In this document: piece after piece, positions 16,366 through 24,138 of the stretch
Layout of the letters: each line of letters opens with the position of its first letter
Numbering within the stretch: the first letter of the stretch is position 1
From: Gammaproteobacteria bacterium
Lineage (GTDB): Bacteria > Pseudomonadota > Gammaproteobacteria > Burkholderiales > Nitrosomonadaceae
Assembly (NCBI GenBank): GCA_015709635.1
Contig: CP054180.1
Span: 3,100,001 to 3,164,000 of the forward strand
Length of the DNA stretch: 64,000 nt
Direction: 5' to 3'
Made by a program: the position numbers and the translations under genes
The notes under the pieces: generated by a model
What the model saw: the letters and a program-made list of their open reading frames with translations, nothing else
What the model was told of the DNA's origin: nothing
The model's database searches: none

Positions 16366-16449
16366 CTAAGCTGTCATCCGGACAGATTCTTGACATCGGG
16401 TAATGTTAAACTATGCGTTTTATCGGATTATGCAACCTGGAAATTTGAA

Positions 16450-17046
16450 TTGTTTACCGGAATCATAGAAGCCGTAGGTGTCATTGCCAGTATCCAGCCC
16501 TGTGAAAAAGGTCAAGGCGGTTTGTCATTGGCCATTTCCGCGCAACAACTGGATCTGAGCGATGTCACGCCTGGCGACAGCATTGCGGTGAATGGTGTGT
16601 GTCTGACGGCAACCGCATTGACGCATGATGCGTTTTCGGTCGATGTTTCCGGGGAAACATTGAGCTGTACCAACGGACTCGATCAACCCAACGTTTGTGT
16701 CAATCTGGAAAAAGCCATGCGCTTGTCCGACCGGCTCGGCGGCCATCTGGTCAGCGGGCATGTGGATGCGATCGGCACCGTGGTTAAGTTCGAGCCGGCC
16801 GGCGAAAGCTTTGTATTGGTTATTCAGGCACCGGAATCCATAATGCGGTTTTTAACGCATAAAGGCTCGATTACCGTCAATGGTGTCAGCCTGACGATCA
16901 ATCAGATCGAAGCTAATACATTTTCTGTCAATCTCATCCCGCATACTTTGGCGATGACGAACCTGAAAGAACTCGCCCCGGGCATGCGTGTGAACCTGGA
17001 AACTGATATGCTGGCCCGTTATGTGGCAAGATTATTGAACATCTAA
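16450..17046 (+). CDS. ribE: Riboflavin synthase, alpha subunit
   Basis: Protein of 198 aa from the TTG at 16450, which gives the invariant N-terminus (M)FTGIIEAVG; an open frame further upstream is not homologous. Two lumazine-binding repeats follow (about 1-95 and 96-198), including GDSIAVNGVCLTA and GSITVNGVSLTI, and the SGHVDAIG segment. It dismutates two 6,7-dimethyl-8-ribityllumazine molecules to riboflavin. It heads ribE-ribBX-ribH-nusB-thiL-pgpA. No FMN riboswitch is seen in the short leader, which follows a miniature transposable element directly. Confidence 0.95.
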   Translation: MFTGIIEAVGVIASIQPCEKGQGGLSLAISAQQLDLSDVTPGDSIAVNGVCLTATALTHDAFSVDVSGETLSCTNGLDQPNVCVNLEKAMRLSDRLGGHLVSGHVDAIGTVVKFEPAGESFVLVIQAPESIMRFLTHKGSITVNGVSLTINQIEANTFSVNLIPHTLAMTNLKELAPGMRVNLETDMLARYVARLLNI

Positions 17047-17069
17047 GCTTCGTCGGAGTTATCAGACAT

Positions 17070-18170
17070 ATGAGTATCAGCGCTATCCAAGACATCATTG
17101 CCGATCTTAAAACCGGCAAAATGGTCATTCTGATCGATGAAGAAGATCGCGAGAACGAAGGCGATCTGGTTCTCGCCGCCGATTTTGTAACCCCGGAAGC
17201 GATCAACTTCATGGCCACGCATGGCCGTGGCTTGATTTGTTTGACATTAACCGAAGAACGCTGCCACCAGCTGGATTTACCGCTGATGGTGTCGGCCAAT
17301 CGCGCGCCGCTGGGCACCAATTTCACCCTTTCCATCGAAGCGGCCAGTGGCGTCACGACCGGCATTTCAGCCGCTGATCGCGCACGGACGATACAAGTCG
17401 CCGTCAAAGCCGACGCTAAACCGCACGATATCGTGCAACCCGGCCATATCTTTCCGCTGATGGCGCAAAAAGGCGGTGTATTGGTACGCGCCGGCCATAC
17501 CGAAGCCGGTTGTGATCTGGCCCGGCTGGCTGGTTTGACGGCAGCCGCGGTGATTTGCGAGATTCTGAAAGAAGATGGCAGCATGGCACGCTTGCCGGAC
17601 TTGATGGCATTTGCCCAAAAGCATCAACTCAAAATCGGCGCCATCGCGGATTTGATCGAATACCGCAGTCAAACCGAAAGCCTGGTTACACGCGTGGCGG
17701 AACGTACCATCCGCACTTCGCATGGCGAGTTTCTGCTAGCCGCTTTTCGCGACGAAATCGCCAATACCACTCACTTGGCACTGGTGAAAGGAACAATCGA
17801 TCCCGCCACCGAAACCCTGGTGCGCGTGCACGAGCCTCTGTCAGCCATTGATCTGCTCGATATTCATGACAATACACACTCCTGGAGCATTCATGACGCC
17901 ATGAAACTGATTGCCGAAACCGGACACGGTGTCATCGTGCTGCTGCACCGCAAAGAAAGTCCGGCAAAACTGATTGAACGTGTACAATCGAAAGAAACGC
18001 ATTTTTCCGGCGCATCCAAACCGGATTTACGAGATCACGGTATCGGTGCGCAAATACTGAAGGATCTCAACGTCGGTAAAATGCGGCTGATGGCAGCGCC
18101 AAGAAAAATGCCCAGTGTGACGGGATTTGGTTTGGAAGTAACCGGCTACGTGGAAGCACCCAGGCTATAA
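17070..18170 (+). CDS. ribBX: 3,4-dihydroxy-2-butanone-4-phosphate synthase with a degenerate GTP cyclohydrolase II-like domain (RibBX type)
   Basis: Protein of 366 aa. Residues 1-205 are a complete DHBP synthase domain (DEEDRENEGDLVLAA; HGRGLICL; RAGHTEAGCDLARLAG), which converts ribulose 5-phosphate to the four-carbon riboflavin precursor. Residues 208-366 align with GTP cyclohydrolase II (THLALVKGTI, LVRVHE) but contain no cysteine at all, whereas the active enzyme needs three zinc-binding cysteines around SECLTGD and CDCG. The catalytic segment reads EPLSAIDLLDIHDN. This fits the known RibBX group, in which the second domain lost GCHII activity, so an annotation as bifunctional RibBA would mislead; a separate ribA should exist elsewhere. 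Operon member, 23 bp after ribE. Confidence 0.9.
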   Translation: MSISAIQDIIADLKTGKMVILIDEEDRENEGDLVLAADFVTPEAINFMATHGRGLICLTLTEERCHQLDLPLMVSANRAPLGTNFTLSIEAASGVTTGISAADRARTIQVAVKADAKPHDIVQPGHIFPLMAQKGGVLVRAGHTEAGCDLARLAGLTAAAVICEILKEDGSMARLPDLMAFAQKHQLKIGAIADLIEYRSQTESLVTRVAERTIRTSHGEFLLAAFRDEIANTTHLALVKGTIDPATETLVRVHEPLSAIDLLDIHDNTHSWSIHDAMKLIAETGHGVIVLLHRKESPAKLIERVQSKETHFSGASKPDLRDHGIGAQILKDLNVGKMRLMAAPRKMPSVTGFGLEVTGYVEAPRL

Positions 18171-18231
18171 TTTATATTCTGACCGCTTAAAAAATACGCA
18201 ATTGATTAATAGATAAAGAAAGGAGTCAGAT

Positions 18232-18714
18232 ATGCCTTACTATGACGATATACTTGAATTTGAGCCGAACCTGGATGGATCGGATTTACGCATCGGTATT
18301 GCCATGAGCCGCTTCAATATCGATATCGGTGAAGGACTGCTCAGCGCCTGCACCGCAGAACTGAAAAAAAACAGCGTGCTGGTTTCCAATATCCTGATCG
18401 TGACAGTCCCCGGCGCACTGGAAATTCCATTGACGTTGAAAAGAATGGCAATGTCCGATCAATTCGACGCCCTGATTGCGCTGGGTGCCGTAATTCGCGG
18501 CGACACGTATCACTTCGAAGTCGTCGCCAACGAATCCGCGCGCGGCTTACTGAATGTGCAACTGGAAGCGGAAATTCCCATTGCCAATGGCATATTAACC
18601 ACTGATAACGAAGACCAGGCGATTGCCCGAATGAGTACCAAAGGTATGGAATCCGCGCAGGTTGCGCTGGAAATGGCCAATTTGCATATCAAAATTGATG
18701 AAATCGATTTATGA
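18232..18714 (+). CDS. ribH: 6,7-dimethyl-8-ribityllumazine synthase
   Basis: Protein of 160 aa, normal length. It condenses the DHBP product with 5-amino-6-ribitylaminouracil and usually assembles into pentamers or 60-mers. Signature segments: SRFNIDIGEGLLSACTAEL, VPGALEIPLTLKRMA, ALGAVIRGDTYHFEVVANESA and GILTTDNEDQA. An AAAGGAG ribosome site precedes the ATG. The last 4 bases overlap nusB. Confidence 0.97.
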   Translation: MPYYDDILEFEPNLDGSDLRIGIAMSRFNIDIGEGLLSACTAELKKNSVLVSNILIVTVPGALEIPLTLKRMAMSDQFDALIALGAVIRGDTYHFEVVANESARGLLNVQLEAEIPIANGILTTDNEDQAIARMSTKGMESAQVALEMANLHIKIDEIDL

Positions 18715-19211
18715 ACAGCGCCGTGACAGAAACTGACCCGACCGCCGGCAACAAAACGGACAAATACAAAAGCCGCCGCCGCATCGCGCGCGAATTTGCC
18801 TTGCAGGGCATTTATCAATGGCAAGTGGCCGGCGGTACGGCAAGCTTTATCGAGCAGCAGTTGCGTGAATCCGATGAATTCAAGCATGTCGACGACAAGC
18901 ATTTTGCTCACGTGTTGCAAGGTGTGCTGCAGCATGCGGAAGAATTGGGAAAAACCATCCAGCCGCATTTGGATCGCGCTTTGAATGAACTCAGCCCGGT
19001 GGAATCGGCAGTTTTGCTATTAAGCACTTTTGAATTGATCCATCACCCGGAAATTCCCTATCGCGCCATCATCAACGAAGCGATTGAATTGACCAGAACC
19101 TACGGCGGCAGCGATGGCTATAAGTATGTCAACGGTGTACTGGATAAATTGGCGGTTCAGCTTCGTCCCGTTGAAGCGGCAATGCCGAGGCAGGTAAAGC
19201 ATCGCCTGTAA
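18711..19211 (+). CDS. nusB: Transcription antitermination protein NusB
   Basis: Protein of 166 aa with the all-helical NusB fold signature: RRIAREFALQGIYQWQ near the start, and LSPVESAVLLLSTFEL, IPYRAIINEAIELTRTYGGSDGYKYVNGVLDKLA at the C-terminus. With NusE (S10) it binds boxA RNA in rRNA antitermination complexes. Overlapping ribH by 4 bp (ATGA), as is common in the ribH-nusB pair. The first 20 residues are a poorly conserved, charged extension. Confidence 0.95.
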   Translation: MNSAVTETDPTAGNKTDKYKSRRRIAREFALQGIYQWQVAGGTASFIEQQLRESDEFKHVDDKHFAHVLQGVLQHAEELGKTIQPHLDRALNELSPVESAVLLLSTFELIHHPEIPYRAIINEAIELTRTYGGSDGYKYVNGVLDKLAVQLRPVEAAMPRQVKHRL

Positions 19212-19223
19212 GGCCATTCCGGC

Positions 19224-20195
19224 GTGACCTCGGAATTCGATATTATCCGCCGCTATTTTAGTCGGCCTGTAACCGGTGCGGTACTTGGAATCGGTGACGA
19301 TGCGGCACTCATTACCGTTCCAGCCGGAACCGAGCTGGCAGTCTCGACAGACACGCTGGTAAGCGGCAAGCATTTCTTCGCCGATGTTGATCCTTACAAA
19401 CTCGGCTACAAATCCTTGGCGGTTAATCTGTCCGACATGGCGGCAATGGGCGCCAAACCCCGCTGGGCTTTGCTGGCATTGACACTGCCGGAAGCACTGG
19501 CAAGCCAAAATAAAACCTGGTTAACGGAATTCAGTGCAGGTTTTTTTGCACTGGCCGATCAGTATCACGTCGAATTAATCGGCGGCGACACCACCGCCGG
19601 GCCCCTGAACATCGGTATCCAGATTATCGGCGAAGTTGCGGCAGGCAAGGCTTTGCGCCGCAGTGGCGCACAATTGGGCGACGATATCTGGGTTTCCGGT
19701 AAACTGGGCGATGCCGCTTTGGCGTTACGGCATGAATTGCAACAGATCACGTTGGCATCCGATGAAATCGCGCAGTGCCTGCCGTCATTGCTGACACCGT
19801 CAGCCAGAGTGAAATTAGGACAACGTCTGACCGGCCTGGCGCATAGCGCTATTGATATTTCCGATGGCTTGATGGCGGATTTGGGGCATATTCTCGCCGC
19901 CTCGGAAAAAGCTGCTAATATCAACATAGCAGACATACCCTGTTCAGCGGTATTAAAGAAATACGGGCGGCGGACAATTGCCGTCGATTGTTTGCTGGCC
20001 GGCGGCGACGATTACGAATTATGTTTTACGACAGCGCAAGCAAACCGCCGCGACATTGAAAATATAGCCGCTGAATTGGCCATCCCGCTGACCCGTATCG
20101 GTGAAATTTCTGCCGGAAAGGGATTGACGGTGACAGACGAACAAGAAAATGCAATGACACTGGATATCAAAGGATATGACCACTTCCCTGCCTGA
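19224..20195 (+). CDS. thiL: Thiamine-monophosphate kinase
   Basis: Protein of 323 aa from a GTG start (MTSEFDIIRRYFSRP). It phosphorylates thiamine monophosphate to the active cofactor TPP. PurM-type ATP-binding fold: GIGDDAALI, STDTLVSGKHFF, LAVNLSDMAAMGAKPRWALLAL, IGGDTTAGPLNIG, IDISDGLMADLGHI and GGDDYELCFT. No TPP riboswitch is seen. Its 3' end overlaps pgpA by 20 bp. Confidence 0.96.
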   Translation: MTSEFDIIRRYFSRPVTGAVLGIGDDAALITVPAGTELAVSTDTLVSGKHFFADVDPYKLGYKSLAVNLSDMAAMGAKPRWALLALTLPEALASQNKTWLTEFSAGFFALADQYHVELIGGDTTAGPLNIGIQIIGEVAAGKALRRSGAQLGDDIWVSGKLGDAALALRHELQQITLASDEIAQCLPSLLTPSARVKLGQRLTGLAHSAIDISDGLMADLGHILAASEKAANINIADIPCSAVLKKYGRRTIAVDCLLAGGDDYELCFTTAQANRRDIENIAAELAIPLTRIGEISAGKGLTVTDEQENAMTLDIKGYDHFPA

Positions 20196-20724
20196 AACCC
20201 ACGACTTGCCTAGCCCCCCAGCGCCGCAATTCCGGCCGGATATCTATTTTGTCTACAGTCATCCGGCTTCTTTCCTTGCGTTCTCCGGCGGCGTGGGACT
20301 CAGTCCCGTCGCTCCGGGCACAATGGGTACCATAGCTGCTTTTCCGTTATTCTGGCTGCTCAATCATTACCTGAGCCCGATTTATTTTCTCTTGCTGATC
20401 GACATCATGTTCATCGCCGGCATTTGGGCCTGCGGCCTGTGCGGCAAAGCATTGGAAAATCCGGATCACGGCGGCATGGTATGGGACGAGACCGTGGCAT
20501 TCCTGCTGGTGCTGTATTTCACACCGGATCATTGGACTTGGCAATTAGCGGCGTTTATTTTGTTCCGCTTCTTCGACATCGCCAAACCGCAACCGATCCG
20601 GTATTACGATAACCACCTGACCGGCGGGTTTGGCGTGATGTTCGACGATATGGTGGCGGCTTTCTTTACCCTGCTTTGCTTAGCCGGGTGGAAAGCTTGG
20701 GTTTTATCAGAAACCTATTTCTAG
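20176..20724 (+). CDS. pgpA: Phosphatidylglycerophosphatase A
   Basis: Protein of 182 aa. PgpA dephosphorylates phosphatidylglycerol phosphate in the inner membrane. Family motifs: GVGLSPVAPGTMGTIAAFPLFWLL, GGMVWDETVAFLLVLYF, FILFRFFDIAKPQPIR and GGFGVMFDDMVAAFFTLL, with four hydrophobic segments. It starts inside thiL (20-bp overlap), the usual thiL-pgpA coupling. The stop codon TAG directly abuts the degenerate miniature element that follows, so the insertion left the protein end essentially in place. Confidence 0.95.
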   Translation: MTTSLPETHDLPSPPAPQFRPDIYFVYSHPASFLAFSGGVGLSPVAPGTMGTIAAFPLFWLLNHYLSPIYFLLLIDIMFIAGIWACGLCGKALENPDHGGMVWDETVAFLLVLYFTPDHWTWQLAAFILFRFFDIAKPQPIRYYDNHLTGGFGVMFDDMVAAFFTLLCLAGWKAWVLSETYF

Positions 20725-20804
20725 GAAAATCTTGAAAAACCGCTGCGCTTTTTCACTTGATTCCGCTTTGCCCGGCCATCGCTCGCTACTTTTTCAGGGC
20801 TTCT
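20724..20804. mobile_element. Miniature inverted-repeat element, degenerate internally deleted copy 3
   Basis: A derivative of the two full copies, about 81 bp. The left end GGAAAATCTTGAAAAA is diverged; the middle part with the left inner arm is missing; the right half (GCGCTTTTTCACTTGATT..., CATCGCTCGCTAC, TTTTTCAGGGCTTCT at 20790-20804) is clearly related. No target duplication is recognisable. It lies exactly between the convergent pgpA (+) and yjiX (-) and may act as a shared transcription end. Confidence 0.75.
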
Positions 20805-20818
20805 TCCCCAGCATCACT

Positions 20819-21019
20819 TCAACAGCATCGATTCAACCGGCCTTTGCCACCATAGCGCGCTTCCTGGCGCTCGCGGAAGAATTCCTCGTAGGTCATGATG
20901 GATTGTTGCGGATGCGCCGCTTTCATGTGCTCGACATACGTGCTGTATTCCGGCACACCAACCATCAAGCGCAGGCTTTGGGAGAAATGGCGCAGAGTCA
21001 GGGTAATTTTGTTATACAT
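20819..21019 (-). CDS. yjiX: YbdD/YjiX family small protein
   Basis: Protein of 66 aa from the ATG at 21019 (MYNKITLTLRHFSQSLR); the open frame further upstream is not homologous. It matches the YbdD/YjiX (DUF466) family: MVGVPEYSTYVEHM, MTYEEFFRERQEARYGGKG and the terminal CC. In enterobacteria these short proteins are encoded directly after cstA or yjiY (btsT), as here (13-bp gap), and are thought to assist the transporter. The biochemical role is unknown. Confidence 0.93.
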   Translation of the reverse strand: MYNKITLTLRHFSQSLRLMVGVPEYSTYVEHMKAAHPQQSIMTYEEFFRERQEARYGGKGRLNRCC

Positions 21020-21032
21020 GGTTAAATCTCCA

Positions 21033-23108
21033 TTATTTATTGTCATTTGTCGCGTAAACGGGTAATAACTCAAACGGCGCTTCCTGCGCTGTCGGGTGAT
21101 GAACGATGCGTGCTTGCAACACCGTCCGGACGCCAAAAAACAGCATGCTGATCAACACCGCCATGAACAAGGCAGCCAGCGACGTATTGACATAATCGTT
21201 AAAGATCACCTGCTGCATCTGTTCGATCGACTTCGCCGGCGCTAACACGATGCCTTGCGCCACCGCCTCCTGGTATTTTTCCGCATGCGCGAGAAAACCG
21301 ATGCGCGGATTATCGTGAAAAATCTTTTGCCACGCGGCAGTCAGCGTGCAGACGCTGACCCACGCCACCGGAATGGCGGTCACCCAGGCAAAACGATCCT
21401 GCTTCATCTTGAACAACACGCAAGTCGCCAGAATCAACGCGATTCCGGCCAGCATCTGATTGGCGATTCCGAACAATGGCCAGAGCGTATTGATGCCGCC
21501 CAATGGGTCAACCACGCCTTGGTAGAGGAAATAACCCCAACCGGCAACGCACAGAGCGGTGGCGGCCAGATTGGCCGCCAACGAATCGGTGCGTTTCATC
21601 GCCGGAATGAACGAACCGAGCAAGTCCTGCAGCATGAAACGTCCGGCGCGCGTTCCGGCGTCCACTGCCGTGAGAATGAATAAGGCCTCGAACAAAATCG
21701 CAAAGTGATACCAGAACGCCATCATGGCCGTGCCGCCGACCACTTCCGACAAAATCTGCGCCATGCCGACCGCCAGCGTCGGCGCGCCGCCGGTGCGTGA
21801 AATGATGCTATGCTCGCCGACATTCTGTGCGGTTTGCGTGATCATTTCCGGCGTGATATGGAAACCCCATTGCGCGATCGTCTGCGTTGCCGATTCCGCC
21901 GTCGTGCCGATGATCGCCGCCGGACTGTTCATGGCAAAGTACACACCCGGTTCCAGGGTCGCGGCAGCGACCAGCGCCATGATTGCGACAAATGACTCCA
22001 TCAGCATCGCACCATAACCGATGAAACGCGCATCGGTTTCCGATTGGATCATCTTCGGGGTGGTGCCTGATGCGATCAATGAATGAAAACCGGAAATCGC
22101 ACCGCAGGCCACCGTGACAAACAGAAAAGGAAACAAATCGCCCGACCAGACCGGACCGGAGCCGTCGACGAACTGCGTCAGCGCCGGCATTTTCAGTTCC
22201 GGCGAAATCACAACGACACCGATGGCCAGACCAACGATGGTACCGATCTTCAGAAAAGTCGACAAATAATCGCGCGGCGCGAGCAGCAGCCAAACCGGCA
22301 ATACTGCCGCAATGAAGCCGTAGCCGATCAGCAACCAGGTCAGTTGCTCACCGGTAAAGGTGAACATGGCCGCCCACACCGGGTCTTCCTGCACATACTG
22401 TCCGGCGACAATCGACAGCATCAGCAATACAAAACCGATCAGCGATACTTCACCGATGGCGCAAGGGCGGAAATAACGCGCATAAATTCCCATGAACAGA
22501 GCAATCGGGATGGTCGCGGCGACGGTAAACGTTCCCCAAGGCGACTCGGCCAGCGCCTTCACCACGATCAATGACAAGACCGCCAGCAAAATAAGCATGA
22601 TGAAGAATGTGCCAAACATCGCAATCATGCCGGGCAATTGTCCCAATTCGGACTTGATCAGATCACCCAGCGACCGGCCGTTGCGCCGCGTGGAAATGAA
22701 CAGCACGATGAAATCCTGCACGGCGCCGGCGAATACCACACCGGCCAGGAGCCATAGCATGCTGGGCAAATAACCCATCTGCGCCGCCAGTATCGGCCCC
22801 ACCAGCGGCCCGGCACCGGCAATCGCCGCGAAATGGTGGCCGAACAACACGTACTTATTGGTCGGCACATGATCCAATCCGTCGTTGTGCTTGTACGCGG
22901 GTGTCATGCGCCTTTCATCCAGTTTCAATACCCGGCTCGCTATGAACAGACTGTAAAAACGGAAAGCGATCAGGTAAACACACACCGCCGCGATGACGAT
23001 CCAGATCGCACCGATGGATTCGCCGCGATTGAGCGCGATGACGCCAAAAGCGGATGCACCCGCGAACGATAGAATTATCCAGACGATATATTTAACTAAT
23101 TGATTCAT
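21033..23108 (-). CDS. cstA: CstA family carbon-starvation protein (pyruvate/peptide transporter)
   Basis: Protein of 691 aa with about 16-18 hydrophobic segments in the inner membrane. CstA signatures: HHFAAIAGAGPLVGPILAAQMGYLP, RNGRSLGDLIKSELG, CGAISGFHSLIASGTTPKMI, VDAGTRAGRFMLQD and LWPLFGIANQMLA. CstA and its paralogue BtsT import pyruvate in E. coli, and CstA was first tied to peptide use in carbon starvation. In an ammonia oxidiser it would point to uptake of organic carbon, which is inference. The gene is followed by yjiX and preceded by a 1-kb gap. Confidence 0.95.
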   Translation of the reverse strand: MNQLVKYIVWIILSFAGASAFGVIALNRGESIGAIWIVIAAVCVYLIAFRFYSLFIASRVLKLDERRMTPAYKHNDGLDHVPTNKYVLFGHHFAAIAGAGPLVGPILAAQMGYLPSMLWLLAGVVFAGAVQDFIVLFISTRRNGRSLGDLIKSELGQLPGMIAMFGTFFIMLILLAVLSLIVVKALAESPWGTFTVAATIPIALFMGIYARYFRPCAIGEVSLIGFVLLMLSIVAGQYVQEDPVWAAMFTFTGEQLTWLLIGYGFIAAVLPVWLLLAPRDYLSTFLKIGTIVGLAIGVVVISPELKMPALTQFVDGSGPVWSGDLFPFLFVTVACGAISGFHSLIASGTTPKMIQSETDARFIGYGAMLMESFVAIMALVAAATLEPGVYFAMNSPAAIIGTTAESATQTIAQWGFHITPEMITQTAQNVGEHSIISRTGGAPTLAVGMAQILSEVVGGTAMMAFWYHFAILFEALFILTAVDAGTRAGRFMLQDLLGSFIPAMKRTDSLAANLAATALCVAGWGYFLYQGVVDPLGGINTLWPLFGIANQMLAGIALILATCVLFKMKQDRFAWVTAIPVAWVSVCTLTAAWQKIFHDNPRIGFLAHAEKYQEAVAQGIVLAPAKSIEQMQQVIFNDYVNTSLAALFMAVLISMLFFGVRTVLQARIVHHPTAQEAPFELLPVYATNDNK

Positions 23109-23434
23109 AATTTTCCTCTACTGAGAACATACACTATTGCTGAAAGAGAGAGCTCAGAAATTCCAAATGGGTGTATTCCTTTCTTATTGAATAAACAACT
23201 CCGTGACAAGACCACGAGATTGTTTATTCTTTGCATGCAATCAACCTTTCGTTAGTAACGATCGGCAAACCGAACCTCTGTTCGTGATGCAAATGTATCC
23301 GGTTCGATTAATTTATTGCTTCCAGCTCTTTTCTCATCGTCCGATTGCATCACATGCATGTGATCGTGCCAATGAAGCTTTTCCCGCGTGGATTATGCAT
23401 GGCTTCAATATGGCCACGCCATACCTTATCAGCG

Positions 23435-23542
23435 CTATGGCTTCGCGTATTTCCTGTGCACTTTGTTGGATACTTCGGCAGCTTCACGCGCAGCTTTCTT
23501 TTCTGCTGCTACTCGGCGCGGATCGCTGTCTTGATCGATCAT
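23435..23542 (-). CDS. Possible 35-aa lysine/alanine-rich small protein
   Basis: ATG at 23542, stop TAG at 23435. The product is charged and helix-prone (contains AAEKKAAREAAE). TTAAGG, a fair ribosome site, lies a few bases upstream. The composition looks protein-like, but nothing else supports it and the family is not recognised. It lies in the gene-poor gap between ftsZ and cstA. Confidence 0.25.
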   Translation of the reverse strand: MIDQDSDPRRVAAEKKAAREAAEVSNKVHRKYAKP

Positions 23543-24033
23543 GACCTTAAGCCGGGCTGCTGCCGATCGCGCGCCTGAAATGCTCCATGCGCGTTGATCG
23601 CTATAGTATAGTTATGCGGGTAGTTTTGCCGCGTGGATTTGTTTGGAATATGTAAGATTTTGCACCGCGGCAGTGATCGCAATCCTGAACCGGGTGTTTT
23701 CCCATCCCGACAGATATTTTGCTTTACATCCGGTTTGCACTTTAATATCAAGATAACGGAATCGATCAACACTAAGAAATACCAATTTGCGCGGACTCAT
23801 AACCCTTTGATCGTCGACTCCAACCCAATCGGATCCACAAAGAATCAGCAGGCTAGATCAGTTCCTAACCTCTTTTAAGCACCACAATGACATTTGCAAC
23901 GCATTCCGTGTGCTATCTCAGTTGCTATTCCGACTGATGATTTATGAGTTGACCATCAATTCTGCAAATCGCCCTTTTTCCGTAAAACCGCCAACAACTT
24001 CAGTGATTCCGACAAGCTTTTTCAGTTCGCAAC

Positions 24034-24053
24034 CCCCACCACAAGCGGTGGGG
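24034..24053. repeat. Perfect 7-bp hairpin downstream of ftsZ
   Basis: CCCCACC (24034-24040), loop ACAAGC, GGTGGGG (24047-24053). It lies 86 bp past the ftsZ stop. No T-run follows on either strand, so it is not a classical terminator. Hairpins of this kind also occur at the ends of IS200/IS605-type elements, but no transposase is near. Confidence 0.45.
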
Positions 24054-24138
24054 TATGGAGTGCTTCTATTAATTCTCTGATCTCCAATTTTTCACTCCTA
24101 AAAAATGAAAAAATTAAATCTTCAGAAATTAAACGATG

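Larger units (their letters stand above)
23109..24138. other. About 1 kb without a confident gene (between cstA and ftsZ)
   Basis: No ORF here looks like a conserved protein. Present are a possible 35-codon ORF (23435-23542, minus), a strong hairpin (24034-24053) and an open minus-strand frame across about 23937-24085 without a start codon, ending in the protein-like segment GITEVVGGFTEKGRFAELM. The mixture suggests decayed sequence. In many relatives lpxC follows ftsZ; it is not here. The first ~90 bp next to cstA must hold its promoter. Confidence 0.6.

Noticed and set aside
16371..16449. FMN riboswitch before ribE
   Set aside because: The leader is under 80 bp after the mobile element and lacks the conserved RFN elements.
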